Below, piece by piece: positions 9,998 through 20,030 of a DNA stretch of 64,000 nucleotides (positions are counted from its first letter, which is position 1; the number at the start of each line of letters is the position of its first letter). The position numbers were made by a program, and so were the translations under genes. The DNA lies in contig NZ_LT707006.1 of NCBI RefSeq assembly GCF_900155865.1, positions 405,490-469,489 on the forward strand, written 5' to 3'. A model generated the notes under the pieces. That model made no database searches and was not told the origin of the DNA. It was given only the letters and a program-made list of their open reading frames with translations. Source of the DNA: Bacteroides bouchesdurhonensis. GTDB lineage: Bacteria > Bacteroidota > Bacteroidia > Bacteroidales > Bacteroidaceae.

Positions 9998-12900
9998 ATG
10001 AATTGGAAAACAATAAGCATATTCATTAGCAGTACTTTTAATGATATGCAATCGGAAAGAGACTATATCAGAAAATTTGTGATTCCTCGTTTAAGTGAAG
10101 AATTATCTTCCTATAAGATATACTTACAGGTTACAGATTTAAGATGGGGAATTGATACGCATGAAACAGATGAAAATGAACGCGAGGCAAAGGTACTTCA
10201 TGTATGTATGAATGCGATCCGAAACAATAGACCTTATTTTATAGCATTGTTAGGTGAACGGTATGGTTGGGTACCGCCCTTAAATCGTGTTAGATCGGTG
10301 GTAAACTCTTTGGCTCCCGAAGAGCAGATATTGTTGGGAAAGATAGATGAAGCAAAAAGTGTGACTGAGATGGAAATACTTTTAGGGGCTATTGGAAGCA
10401 GTGAATTATTACCCCATAGTTTTTTTTGTTTTAGAGGAAAGAAATCGTATGATAATATGGAAATGGAAGAGAGGAAATTATATATTGATGCTTTTTCTGA
10501 TAACGATGAAATACAACGACATGCGCAGAAGTTAGAATCATTGAAAAATAAAATAAAAGATCAGTGTCGGGATGTAGAAAAAAAAGATAATCTTTTATAT
10601 TATGATGTTGAATGGGATGGTAAAGAACATAAATTTACTGGCTTCGATCAATTTGGTGAAGAGCTGTATCAACTCTTGCTGAAAGATATATTATTTGATA
10701 TAGAGGCAGAAAAAGAAGAAAAGTCCTCTTTAGAAATGGAGAAATTTTATTTTGATTCATTTGTGACTTCTCATTTAGAAGATTTTAAGGGAAGAAAAGC
10801 ATTGATAGATAAATTAATAAATTTCTTATTGGATAGTCGTTCGGTATCTACTATTTTGGATGGGTTGAACGGAATTTTTCTATCGGGCTTTTCAGGCTGT
10901 GGCAAGAGTTCTGTTTTCAGTATCCTCTATGATCAATTAACTCGGATTGCAAAGGAGAAGTCTTTATTTGTATTAGGACATGCGGCTGGTATTTCACCAA
11001 AATCAATATTACCTCAGCAAATGATTGATTTATGGAGTTGGGAAATGACTATGTATTTGGGAGATTCATATCAGGATGAGAAACATATTAGTGTTCAGAA
11101 TTTCCAGAATTTGTTGATGCGTATTCAAGCTAAAGGTCTTTTTCCAATTATACTTATTGATTCATTAGATAGTTTTGTTAAAGATTCACTCATAACTAAC
11201 TTTAATTTTATTCCTTATAATGTTCCTTTTATTTGTACTAGTTTGCCGGGGTGTGCAGGAGATATTATAGCAAAACATTCTAACTATTTTAATTTTGATA
11301 TAGATGTTTTCACGTATGAAGATGCTCAACTAGTTATCGAGGATATTTTAAGAAAGAACTCTAAAGAGTTATCTTGTGAACTAAGGAATAAACTACTTTC
11401 GATTACAGATTCAAAAGGTTGTCCGGCGTACTATTCTCCATTATGGGTTAGAATGGCTATGTCTATCTTGATGGAACTTGGTACCGAAGATTTTAATGAG
11501 ATACATCGAGAAAATTGTGAAAAAGAAGATCAAAAGATAGAAGTATATCTGAATAAGATAATAGAAAAGTTTCCTGGTGATGCAGAAAGTCTTTTTGAAT
11601 ATTTGTTGAATTTAACTTGTCGGTATTTTAATGAAGACATAACAAGAAAATCTCTGACTTATATTGCTATTTCACAATATGGTATTAGGGAAAATGATCT
11701 CAGTGAACTTATAGGAGAAACATGGAGTCAGTTGGAGTTTAATAGTTTGCGATATTGGTTGAGAGATTTTATCCAATGTAATAATAAAGATAGAAAATGG
11801 TTCTTTACACATTCTATTTTAAAAAAGATTTTGTTGCACCAAGATGAAGGATTTGTTATAGAATGTAAGAAACTATTGTTCGGGTTGCTGAGTGAAAGGG
11901 CTTTAGAAAGTATAGAGGAAAAAAAAGAGTTTATCTATCAGATTGTAATTTCTTTAGAATATGATGTGCTGGATAATTATATTGAAGAATTTGATACTTA
12001 TGACCTTGATGATATATTTTATGATTTTCTTTTCGAAATAGAAGAGCAGACATTGAGTTTTTTAGATTGTTACTTGGCAAAGTACTATAAAAAGAATAAT
12101 GCTTGGATAGACTCATTGGCTGGGAAACTTATGAATGAGACGGAAGCTTCTCCTTCTGAACGGAAGACTCAATTAGCATTGTCTATTTACGATATGCTGA
12201 TAGAGAAATTTAAAGAAACGGATTATTTGAGTGGTGATAAATATCTGATAAGTGATTTCTTTAGAGCTCACGAAGGTCGATTCGATTATTTCTATCAGAA
12301 TGAAATGTATGAAGAGTATGGAAAACTATTTCTGAGTTTGAAACAAATATATTTGAAAAATAAGGAGTTACATAGTGATCATTTCGTTTCTACTTCGACA
12401 AAGTATGATTTCTATTGTATTTGGAAACGTTATCTTTTCCGATTGAGTATGCAGTGCAAATACGAAGATAGACATGCAGAATATAAAAGAAACTTTGATG
12501 AGCTTTTAGCAGAAATTGAATGGTATATGCGATGTATGGGTAATTCTTATTCTACACTAGATACTTATGTTGTGATTTTTAATGGAGAATTGAGTAGCAG
12601 AAATCGTGCATTATCTAAGGATGAATTAATTGCATATGCACAAAGAATACAAGACGATTTTTTAAAATTATGTCCATCAGAAAAAGATGATGATTTTGTA
12701 TGGGATACATTTTATGAAAGTGGCGATAAACTTGTTTTGTTGTATGAGAAACTATTTGATAATAAGGCAGATATAATAGAAACACCTTTATTGCAGATGT
12801 TAAAAAAAGAATTGGTTACTGAACCATTGGAGGATGAATGGGATGATGGAGGTCTGTTACAAAGTGTCCGAGAGGAAGAAGAGAATGTGAAGTGTGCTGA

Positions 12901-14770
12901 AATATTATTTATGAGTGAAGATGAAATGGCAGATATGGACTCAGATGAGTGGCAGATATTAACTGAAGAGGATTTTGATAGAGAAGAAGGTAGTGAGGAA
13001 GAAGAAACAGGAATTCCTTCTGAAGAAGAAATACGGAGTGCAGAAACTGCCTTAGATAATTACATTCGAAATAATCCATTAAATAGAATTGAAGGAGAAA
13101 AAGAATATTCCATTTTGGATAATTATTATAATTTGTTTAAATCCTTAGCAAACTTGCATCTAAGAGCGGGTAATGATGAGAAGGCGATAAAACTGATGCA
13201 AGCCGTTGGAACCTTATTGATTAAGGTTGTTTTCGATATGGGTGATAACTATGCAATGGGAGAAGATGAAACCAAAAATATAGTGAATTTGAGCAAGTGG
13301 TTTTCTAAAAGAGAATTATACAATGAACAGATGGCTTTATTGGAATCGGTAAGTGAAGCTATTGTGCAGAGTTATTATCATCATATAGACGGAGATGCGC
13401 AGAATTACTTGTTACGGGAATTGTTAGAGTTGTATGGTGAGCAAAATTTGACGGATAAGCAAATAGCAATTCTTGAAAAAAGGTTCGAGATATGTTATAG
13501 ATACCAGATAGAACGTATCTTTAGTCCGTATGATTATTGTTATAGAGATTTAAGCTATGTTCGTCCTGTCTATAATCTATTATATGACACATTGAAAAAG
13601 GCTAAAGATATAAAGAAGGGCGTTATTGCTATTGAAATGTGGTTAGATCTCTGTGAGAAGGTTTATGTAGACGAAAAAGATACGGGATATGGATATGATG
13701 ATATTGATGAAGCTTATGATCAGTTAGCCTGTCTTTATGATGGGACCCCTACTTTAGTGGAAGGAATGAAAGAACGTAATTCTATATTTTTAAAAGATAA
13801 GTGTATATTAGTGTGTTTTGAGGGAAAATGGGGATATATTTCTCATGATGGTAAAGTATTAATTCCATGCGTTTATGATAGGGGATGGAAGGCGGAAAGT
13901 GATATTTTGTCAGTGTGTAAAAATGGTAAATGGGGATATATTTCTATGGATGGTCATGTAGTTATTGACTTCAAATTAGATACGGCAATACCTATTCGTG
14001 AGGAATATGCACGAATTCGGGTCGGAGATAATTGGGCTGTTATAAAGTCTGATGGAACTTTCATTCCACTAGAGACTAATTGTGAACAATATCATGATAT
14101 AAAGGAGGGAATTATGAAGGTTTCTCTGAAAAAAGATCATGATTATAGGCAAGATTTCTTAAAATTAGATGGGCAGACTTTACTTTTCAATGGTAAAATG
14201 CAAAATGTAAAATCTATTAATCAAGGGGTTATCGTTGCAAGTTATTATGATGAGTGTTCGAAAAAGCATACAGGGTTGTTTGATATGAATGGAAATATTA
14301 TAGTGTCTCCAATGAGATATGAATATATTGTTCCTTTTGGAGATCAAACTTTAACGCCTGCAGGGAGTGATGATAAATTGGGATTTATAAATCGGCAAGG
14401 TGAAGAAATCATTCCAATGAAATATTCGCAAGTGAGACCTTTTTCTAATGGGGTGGCTCCTGTTGCTAAAAGTGGGCGGACTGCATTTAATAACTATTGG
14501 GGATTTATCAATGAGACTGGTGAAGAGATTCTTCCAATCAAATATAATGATGTTGGTGATTTTCATGAAGGGTTAGCTTGGGTTTGTTTCGGAGAATCTA
14601 GAAAAGGGTTTGGTTTTCGGGGAGTTAAGTTTGGATTTATTAATACTCTTGGAGAATTTGTAATACCTATGATTTATGATGATGTTTCTTCTTTTTATAA
14701 CAGTCGGGCTTTGGTATTTGTTGATGGTGAGTCTTTTTATATTGATAGAAATGGAGAAAAGATTAAATAA
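9998..14770 (+). CDS. DUF4062 - P-loop (NACHT/STAND-like) NTPase - WG-repeat protein
   Basis: This 1590-residue cytoplasmic protein has a DUF4062-type domain at residues 4-95 (ISIFISSTFNDMQSERDYI, then ALLGERYGWVPP), the module found at the N-terminus of eukaryotic NPHP3, TEP1 and NWD1. An NTPase follows, with a Walker A SGFSGCGKSS near residue 300 and a Walker B-like LFPIILIDSLDSF near residue 385, in the arrangement of NACHT/STAND ATPases. A long helical region (about 480-940) is probably a superhelical array. A very acidic linker (about 945-1012) and a second helical region come next. About eight WG repeats close the protein (about 1270-1590: GKWGYISHDGK, GFINRQGEEIIP, GFINETGEEILP and others). 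No signal peptide is present. The architecture resembles bacterial NLR-like immune proteins, with the WG repeats as a possible sensor. Function in phage defence is inference. It has its own promoter and terminator, and visibly AT-rich codon use. Confidence 0.85.
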   Translation: MNWKTISIFISSTFNDMQSERDYIRKFVIPRLSEELSSYKIYLQVTDLRWGIDTHETDENEREAKVLHVCMNAIRNNRPYFIALLGERYGWVPPLNRVRSVVNSLAPEEQILLGKIDEAKSVTEMEILLGAIGSSELLPHSFFCFRGKKSYDNMEMEERKLYIDAFSDNDEIQRHAQKLESLKNKIKDQCRDVEKKDNLLYYDVEWDGKEHKFTGFDQFGEELYQLLLKDILFDIEAEKEEKSSLEMEKFYFDSFVTSHLEDFKGRKALIDKLINFLLDSRSVSTILDGLNGIFLSGFSGCGKSSVFSILYDQLTRIAKEKSLFVLGHAAGISPKSILPQQMIDLWSWEMTMYLGDSYQDEKHISVQNFQNLLMRIQAKGLFPIILIDSLDSFVKDSLITNFNFIPYNVPFICTSLPGCAGDIIAKHSNYFNFDIDVFTYEDAQLVIEDILRKNSKELSCELRNKLLSITDSKGCPAYYSPLWVRMAMSILMELGTEDFNEIHRENCEKEDQKIEVYLNKIIEKFPGDAESLFEYLLNLTCRYFNEDITRKSLTYIAISQYGIRENDLSELIGETWSQLEFNSLRYWLRDFIQCNNKDRKWFFTHSILKKILLHQDEGFVIECKKLLFGLLSERALESIEEKKEFIYQIVISLEYDVLDNYIEEFDTYDLDDIFYDFLFEIEEQTLSFLDCYLAKYYKKNNAWIDSLAGKLMNETEASPSERKTQLALSIYDMLIEKFKETDYLSGDKYLISDFFRAHEGRFDYFYQNEMYEEYGKLFLSLKQIYLKNKELHSDHFVSTSTKYDFYCIWKRYLFRLSMQCKYEDRHAEYKRNFDELLAEIEWYMRCMGNSYSTLDTYVVIFNGELSSRNRALSKDELIAYAQRIQDDFLKLCPSEKDDDFVWDTFYESGDKLVLLYEKLFDNKADIIETPLLQMLKKELVTEPLEDEWDDGGLLQSVREEEENVKCAEILFMSEDEMADMDSDEWQILTEEDFDREEGSEEEETGIPSEEEIRSAETALDNYIRNNPLNRIEGEKEYSILDNYYNLFKSLANLHLRAGNDEKAIKLMQAVGTLLIKVVFDMGDNYAMGEDETKNIVNLSKWFSKRELYNEQMALLESVSEAIVQSYYHHIDGDAQNYLLRELLELYGEQNLTDKQIAILEKRFEICYRYQIERIFSPYDYCYRDLSYVRPVYNLLYDTLKKAKDIKKGVIAIEMWLDLCEKVYVDEKDTGYGYDDIDEAYDQLACLYDGTPTLVEGMKERNSIFLKDKCILVCFEGKWGYISHDGKVLIPCVYDRGWKAESDILSVCKNGKWGYISMDGHVVIDFKLDTAIPIREEYARIRVGDNWAVIKSDGTFIPLETNCEQYHDIKEGIMKVSLKKDHDYRQDFLKLDGQTLLFNGKMQNVKSINQGVIVASYYDECSKKHTGLFDMNGNIIVSPMRYEYIVPFGDQTLTPAGSDDKLGFINRQGEEIIPMKYSQVRPFSNGVAPVAKSGRTAFNNYWGFINETGEEILPIKYNDVGDFHEGLAWVCFGESRKGFGFRGVKFGFINTLGEFVIPMIYDDVSSFYNSRALVFVDGESFYIDRNGEKIK

Positions 14771-14852
14771 AACTTTTTTGTTATTCTAATATGGTAAAAT
14801 ATACTTAATAATAAACTGATAAGAGACTTTAAATATTTTGTTATAAAACAAT

Positions 14853-14888
14853 GAAAGGGTTATTTCAATATTTGGGAATAACCCTTTC
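14853..14888. terminator. Bidirectional terminator between convergent genes
   Basis: GAAAGGGTTATT (14853-14864) pairs perfectly with AATAACCCTTTC (14877-14888), a 12-bp stem with a 12-nt loop. A short T-rich run follows on the plus strand. It separates the NTPase gene (stop 14770) from the GH42 gene (stop 14908). Confidence 0.85.
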
Positions 14889-14907
14889 TTTTGGGAGATG
14901 TCTGATT

Positions 14908-17013
14908 CTACTCTGTCCATACCGCAACTCCCGCAGGCTCCAGACAGGCACTTCCTATCATTATTTTTGCAGATGCCGGAATGTTTATAGTCTGAGTATC
15001 GGAAGTATAATTCAAAGCGATATGGAAACCGTCTCTCCATTCTAATAAAACACCTGCCGGCAAGTCTTCTATACCTACATTTGCTTCCCGGTAGATACGC
15101 TGCATGACTGCTTTTTCCAATTTTCCATCATCCGTATCTACACCAATGTAAGTAACACTTCCTTTACCTAACTTGCGATGAGTGACCGCAGTAGAATTTT
15201 TATAGAATTGGTCGGCATAACTTCCCCAAATCTCAGTACCTTCATTGGCTGTCATGACATCTCCCCAGTTGTTCCAGCCGTAAGACTCACCGTTAAAGTT
15301 GATATGCCCCCAATAGTCTGAAGGTAAATGATCAAAAAACAGGTTATTTATTCCAACCAGTTCATGGATAGGAGCGGCAAAAGAATCTTCCCACAGTTGT
15401 GCTTCCCGGTTTTTCTGTCCGGTACGGCAAGTCAGAATCAAATGTCCGCCTTGCTTTATGTATTCTTTCCAACGTTCAACTAACTTATTGTCGAGCAACT
15501 GGTAAGCAGGAGCCAGTAAAAATGGATAACGGGTAAAGTCCTCCTCTTCGGAAATCACGTCTACAGGAGCAGCAAATGATTTCAGCAATTTATAATATTT
15601 ATGTACGTGCCCCATTGTATTCCATTGATTAGTCTGTGGCTGAAAATTCATTTCGATATTATTATCCATCGTAAACATCATACCGATACGGCGGGAAGCA
15701 ATGGATGCAGGAATCTGATTATCTTTATTGTAGGCAGCACGTAACTTCTGCATTTCATTGATGGTTTGCTTATATTCCAATCCACCGGGTGATAGACTTA
15801 CTCCGTCTGTTTGCATCAATCCGTAATGATATTGTTCGCTCCCTTTTAGAGGTTGGCGGAAACGGTAGTTACATACAAATTTACCGCCACCGGCAAATAC
15901 ATGATACATCCACAGCCGGATGGCTCCAGGCAGAGGTTGAGGGTTATAAATTCCCCAATTCACCTGACCCGGTTGTAACTCCATTACACCAAATTGTTTT
16001 CCCGGATAATTGCGGAATAAGTCATTCGGAAATCCAAGGCTTTCAATGTTACTGATACGGAACCCTTGCTCTCCGTAGCCTCTTTCATGCCCAGTCACCG
16101 GGTAACGTGTGTAAGTGGTGAAATCCAGGTGATCCATACGTGCCGGGTCCACTGGATAGAATACAGGTATAATATTAGAGGTCACCCATTGTTTTTTTCC
16201 AACGTATTTATGTAAAATATCAGCTTGCATATTTACGAATCTTGCAACTTCGTTTGCCATGAAACGGTTGTAGTCGAGTATAGCGTGAGGATTGGCTTTT
16301 TCAATCAGTTCACCGCTGTTGGGAATGCGTATCTGGTCAAAGTTCTGGTATTTTTCACTCCAGAATGCAGTTCCCCACGTATTATTCAGTTGGTCAATAG
16401 TCGAATATTTGTTTTTCAGCCAGATACGGAATTGTTTCTGTGCATTATCGCTATAATCCATTTTCCCGTAATGTCCAGGTTCATTGTCTATTTGCCAGCC
16501 AATTACTGCAGGATGGTTTCCGTAACGTTTTGCCAATCTGGTGACAATGTTACTAACATAATCTCTGTAGACAGCACTGCTCCACGAAGCGTGTTGCCGG
16601 CGTCCGTGCTGGATGGAGACTCCCATCTCATTGGCAATTAATACGTCCGGATGTTTTTCGGTAAGCCATACGGGTGGAGTGGGGCTAGGAGTACATAAGA
16701 CCACTTTTAATCCATACTTTTCTGCCAAAGCTATAGATTTGTCCAGCCATTCGAAATTATATTTTCCTTCTTCCGGTTCCAGTTCAGCCCAGGCAAATTC
16801 TGCAAAGTGAGTAAAATTGATACCTATTTCTGACATATTCTTCAGGTCGCGTTCCCATTGTGAAGGATTCCATTGTTCGGGATAATAATAGGAGCCAAAT
16901 ATCATTAGATCTTTATCAGGAAAAAAGTTTGCCGCTGATTGACACCAGAGAGTTCCGGTAATGATTGATAAACTTAGGGTACTAATCCATCTTTTAATTT
17001 TATGAATGCACAT
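14908..17013 (-). CDS. Secreted GH42 beta-galactosidase
   Basis: The 701-residue protein has an N-terminal hydrophobic signal (about residues 9-24) and then a GH42 TIM barrel. The opening MIFGSYYYPEQWNPSQWERDL is diagnostic. The acid/base glutamate lies in WQIDNEPG (Glu178), and the nucleophile is probably the glutamate in FGVMELQPGQ (Glu345). A trimerisation (A4-type) domain and a small beta domain follow. The enzyme releases terminal beta-galactose from oligosaccharides and galactans. The signal peptide suggests periplasmic action. It is convergent with the NTPase gene and divergent from the EamA exporter. TATATTTG at 17054-17061 on the minus strand is a plausible -7 box. Confidence 0.93.
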   Translation of the reverse strand: MCIHKIKRWISTLSLSIITGTLWCQSAANFFPDKDLMIFGSYYYPEQWNPSQWERDLKNMSEIGINFTHFAEFAWAELEPEEGKYNFEWLDKSIALAEKYGLKVVLCTPSPTPPVWLTEKHPDVLIANEMGVSIQHGRRQHASWSSAVYRDYVSNIVTRLAKRYGNHPAVIGWQIDNEPGHYGKMDYSDNAQKQFRIWLKNKYSTIDQLNNTWGTAFWSEKYQNFDQIRIPNSGELIEKANPHAILDYNRFMANEVARFVNMQADILHKYVGKKQWVTSNIIPVFYPVDPARMDHLDFTTYTRYPVTGHERGYGEQGFRISNIESLGFPNDLFRNYPGKQFGVMELQPGQVNWGIYNPQPLPGAIRLWMYHVFAGGGKFVCNYRFRQPLKGSEQYHYGLMQTDGVSLSPGGLEYKQTINEMQKLRAAYNKDNQIPASIASRRIGMMFTMDNNIEMNFQPQTNQWNTMGHVHKYYKLLKSFAAPVDVISEEEDFTRYPFLLAPAYQLLDNKLVERWKEYIKQGGHLILTCRTGQKNREAQLWEDSFAAPIHELVGINNLFFDHLPSDYWGHINFNGESYGWNNWGDVMTANEGTEIWGSYADQFYKNSTAVTHRKLGKGSVTYIGVDTDDGKLEKAVMQRIYREANVGIEDLPAGVLLEWRDGFHIALNYTSDTQTINIPASAKIMIGSACLEPAGVAVWTE

Positions 17014-17053
17014 TTCTAATTAGATTTAGTTATAAAGAATGTTTTTTATGTTG

Positions 17054-17061
17054 CAAATATA
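17054..17061 (-). promoter_or_regulatory. -7 box for the GH42 gene
   Basis: TATATTTG on the minus strand matches TAnnTTTG and lies about 40 bp upstream of the ATG at 17013. No good -33 element was found at 19-21 bp. Confidence 0.4.
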
Positions 17062-17159
17062 CGAAGGAGTAGTCTTTTATAATATCAGAATAATCCCAAA
17101 TAATGTAATTATCGTTTCAATATTCTTTTATAACGTATCATATATTCGCGATTCCCTCT

Positions 17160-17167
17160 TATCTTTG
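17160..17167 (+). promoter_or_regulatory. -7 box for the EamA exporter gene
   Basis: TATCTTTG matches TAnnTTTG exactly and lies 22 bp upstream of the ATG at 17190. The -33 region is poor, so the call rests on the -7 box alone. Confidence 0.45.
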
Positions 17168-17189
17168 CATCATCTTTAAAACCACAGGT

Positions 17190-18065
17190 ATGAAATTGAA
17201 GTATGGATACTATCACTTGGTTGCAATATTGACAGTCTCTATTTGGGGATTGACTTTTATATCCACCAAAATATTGATTCAACATGGATTGACTCCGCAG
17301 GAAATCTTTTTCTATCGTTTTCTTATTGCTTATATAGGTATTTGGTTCATTTCTCCCCGTCGGCTTTTTACCCATAGATGGAAAGATGAATTTTGGTTGA
17401 TGGCAGGTGGTATCTTCGGTGGTTCTCTCTACTTTTTTACAGAGAACACAGCTTTAGAAATTACACAGGCTTCGAATGTGTCTTTTATTATTTGTACGGC
17501 TCCTTTGCTCACTACTATTCTTTCCTTGTTGTTTTATAAAAATGAGAAAGCGACTAAAGGTTTAATCGGTGGTTCATTATTGGCATTGGTTGGGGTGGGA
17601 CTTGTTGTTTTCAATGGGAGTGTAGTGCTCAAGATATCTCCTGTTGGAGATCTGCTGACTTTACTTGCTGCTTTGTCATGGGCATTTTATAGTCTGATTA
17701 TTAAAAAGATGGCAGGGCGTTATCCTACTGTATTTATTACCCGTAAGATATTTTTTTATGGTGTGCTGACCATTCTTCCTGCTTTTTGTGTCCATCCGTT
17801 GCGATCTGATTTCAGTATGCTTTTGCAATCGACTGTTCTGTTGAATTTGTTGTTTCTGGCAATATTGGCTTCATTGGTTTGTTTTGTTCTCTGGAATGTG
17901 GTACTGAAACAATTGGGGACAGTGAGAGCTTCTAATTATATATATTTGAATCCATTGGTGACAATGGTTGCTTCAGCATTGATATTGCAGGAACATATTA
18001 CTCTGATAGCTTTGGCTGGTGCTGCTTGTATCTTGTTAGGAGTTTACTTGGCGGAAAAGAAGTAG
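17190..18065 (+). CDS. EamA/DMT-family inner-membrane transporter
   Basis: The 291-residue protein has about ten hydrophobic segments arranged as two EamA repeats. The first opens with LTVSIWGLTFISTKILI and the second with LTLLAALSWAFYSLIIKKM. Family members export metabolites such as amino acids or nucleosides; the substrate here cannot be told. It is followed after 60 bp by the Asp-box glycosidase and may share a transcript with it. Confidence 0.9.
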   Translation: MKLKYGYYHLVAILTVSIWGLTFISTKILIQHGLTPQEIFFYRFLIAYIGIWFISPRRLFTHRWKDEFWLMAGGIFGGSLYFFTENTALEITQASNVSFIICTAPLLTTILSLLFYKNEKATKGLIGGSLLALVGVGLVVFNGSVVLKISPVGDLLTLLAALSWAFYSLIIKKMAGRYPTVFITRKIFFYGVLTILPAFCVHPLRSDFSMLLQSTVLLNLLFLAILASLVCFVLWNVVLKQLGTVRASNYIYLNPLVTMVASALILQEHITLIALAGAACILLGVYLAEKK

Positions 18066-18125
18066 GAAAATCGTAAAATAAAACTTCTGAAATAGAGCTT
18101 TTATTAATTCTCAATATAACGAACT

Positions 18126-19832
18126 ATGGAAACAACAAAAAGATGCTTATTAACTTTCATCTGTTTAATTCTGTCCGTATTGATTACTTATGGAAACCCG
18201 GATGGTTCTAGAGATAAATCAGGACCTTTGTATCAACCTAAAAAGGGTAATCCGATAGATGGAGTTCGTATCGGGTGGGATTATAGTACTCTTCAACAAT
18301 TGTCGGCAAAAGGGGGATATCCTCGTTCCATTCGTTTACAAGATTATTCGGTGGTGGCAGTGTACGAAGATTATAAAACAGGCTATGCAATGCGGCGTAG
18401 TACTGACGAAGGCGTAACGTGGAGTGACCCTGTTACATTGTTCCATTCGCATGAATTTACGAATGAAAAAGGAAGTACATGGATACATATCGCTAATTCA
18501 GAGATTTTTCAATTGGCTAATGGTGATTTGTTGGCTGCGTGTAATTACCGTCCTAAAACAGCTGGAATCGCTCCTTTTGCAATTGCAATACGTCGTAGCA
18601 CAGATAATGGAGTAACGTGGAGCGATCCGCAAGTAGTCTATGAAGCACAGCCACGTTTTACAGATGGCTGTTGGGAACCTTCATTTCTCCAGTTGCCCAA
18701 TGGAGACGTACAAGTTTACTTTGCCAATGAAGGTCCTTATATTCACTCCAATGAACAGGAAATTTCAATGCTGACTTCACAGGATAATGGGATGTCGTGG
18801 GGAGGTTATAAAACAGTTTGTTTTCGGGCTGGCAGTCGCGACGGGATGCCGGTAAGTAAGATAGTGGGAGATGAGATTGTCTGTGTTATTGAAGATTGCG
18901 GTTTTGTGACTTTTAAACCTTATACGGTACGTACCAAAATAACAGATAACTGGTCTTTGCCTGTGTTGGCTGATTCTCCGGATCGTAGCAAAGCTTTGGC
19001 AGATACCATCGAAGACTGGGTTTATATGGGTGCTCCTTATTTGGGAGTTCTCCCAACCGGTGAGACTTTGCTTTCCTATCAAGTAGATGATACTCGTCAT
19101 GCTGACCAGTTTGGAGATAGAGTGCCTTATAGTACTATGGAAGTGGCAATTGGTGATAAAAACGCACGGAACTTCACACGCCGTACTCGTCCATTTCCTG
19201 TTGCAAAGGGGAAACATGCTATATGGCCATCAGTGGCGGTTTGGGATGCAAATACTGTAGTTGCCCTTGCTTCCAGTAATTATGGAGGAGGGGAAGCTCC
19301 TTGCTTCATCAAAGGTCATGTAATGAGAGATTTGGAAATAAAGAACACTACAATTTCTGAATATCCCATATTCATTGGGCATTATGGAAAATCCAACTTG
19401 CGTGCCGGTGTGGGGAAAGATAAAAAACATCTTTATGTTACCTGTAAAGTGAAAGACTCTGAACTCTTTTCAGGTGAAAAAGGCACGCAAACAGGAAGTG
19501 GAGTTTATCTTTATCTGGATACAACTAATAGTTGCCTGGAAGAGCCTGCAGAAGGAGTATATAAGATCTGGTGTTCATATAATGGAGATATAATTGTATG
19601 GAAAGGAAATTGCGGTAAATGGGACATTGGAAAAAAGGCTGGGATAAGAGTGACTTCGGATATAGTACAAGGTGGGTATGTGTTAAACTTTTCTATTCCT
19701 CTGAAAAACTCTTTTAGCAAAGAGAATATGCGAATCAGTGCTTCTTTGTCTACAAAGTCTTACATAGAAACATTGGTACATAGCGATGAGAAGAAGTCGT
19801 GCACATGGATGAAGATGAACTTATACCCATAA
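18126..19832 (+). CDS. Secreted Asp-box (sialidase-fold) glycosidase with C-terminal CBM9-like domain
   Basis: The 568-residue protein has a signal peptide (about residues 1-23). A beta-propeller follows with three clear Asp boxes (STDEGVTWSDP, STDNGVTWSDP, SQDNGMSWGGY), the hallmark of GH33 sialidases and of GH93 exo-arabinanases. The PRSIRLQD and AVYED segments near residue 60-80 resemble the start of that fold. From about residue 400 a separate domain (LRAGVGKDKKHLYVTCKVKD, then GVYLYLDT) resembles the CBM9-like carbohydrate-binding fold. The sugar specificity is not certain, since GH33 and GH93 cannot be separated by eye. The last 130 bp and the downstream region are duplicated at 21289-21458, and a decayed relative lies at 9400. 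Confidence 0.78.
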   Translation: METTKRCLLTFICLILSVLITYGNPDGSRDKSGPLYQPKKGNPIDGVRIGWDYSTLQQLSAKGGYPRSIRLQDYSVVAVYEDYKTGYAMRRSTDEGVTWSDPVTLFHSHEFTNEKGSTWIHIANSEIFQLANGDLLAACNYRPKTAGIAPFAIAIRRSTDNGVTWSDPQVVYEAQPRFTDGCWEPSFLQLPNGDVQVYFANEGPYIHSNEQEISMLTSQDNGMSWGGYKTVCFRAGSRDGMPVSKIVGDEIVCVIEDCGFVTFKPYTVRTKITDNWSLPVLADSPDRSKALADTIEDWVYMGAPYLGVLPTGETLLSYQVDDTRHADQFGDRVPYSTMEVAIGDKNARNFTRRTRPFPVAKGKHAIWPSVAVWDANTVVALASSNYGGGEAPCFIKGHVMRDLEIKNTTISEYPIFIGHYGKSNLRAGVGKDKKHLYVTCKVKDSELFSGEKGTQTGSGVYLYLDTTNSCLEEPAEGVYKIWCSYNGDIIVWKGNCGKWDIGKKAGIRVTSDIVQGGYVLNFSIPLKNSFSKENMRISASLSTKSYIETLVHSDEKKSCTWMKMNLYP

Positions 19833-19871
19833 GTTGTAAATGTAGGAAAGATGAAAGATACGGAAAAAAGT
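19702..19871 (+). repeat. 170-bp direct repeat, copy 1 (3' end of the glycosidase gene)
   Basis: This stretch is repeated at 21289-21458 with three mismatches seen by eye, at a constant offset of 1587 bp. It covers the last codons and the stop of the glycosidase and about 40 bp beyond. Confidence 0.95.
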
Positions 19872-20030
19872 AAGGATATTCCATGTACAAACATAGGCAT
19901 GTTTGGAATATGATGTTCTATGCCCGATACATCTTTTTTAGTTTAGTCACGTTAAAGAAAGAAATTATCCGATTGAAACGGAAACTTCATTAGATAAAAA
20001 TTTCAGATATTTTTAAATAGATTCTTAGAT

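Noticed and set aside
10000..14770. Reading the large protein as a two-component sensor or ordinary TPR protein
   Set aside because: There is no kinase or membrane segment, and the Walker A and B-like motifs with WG repeats fit a STAND-type NTPase better.
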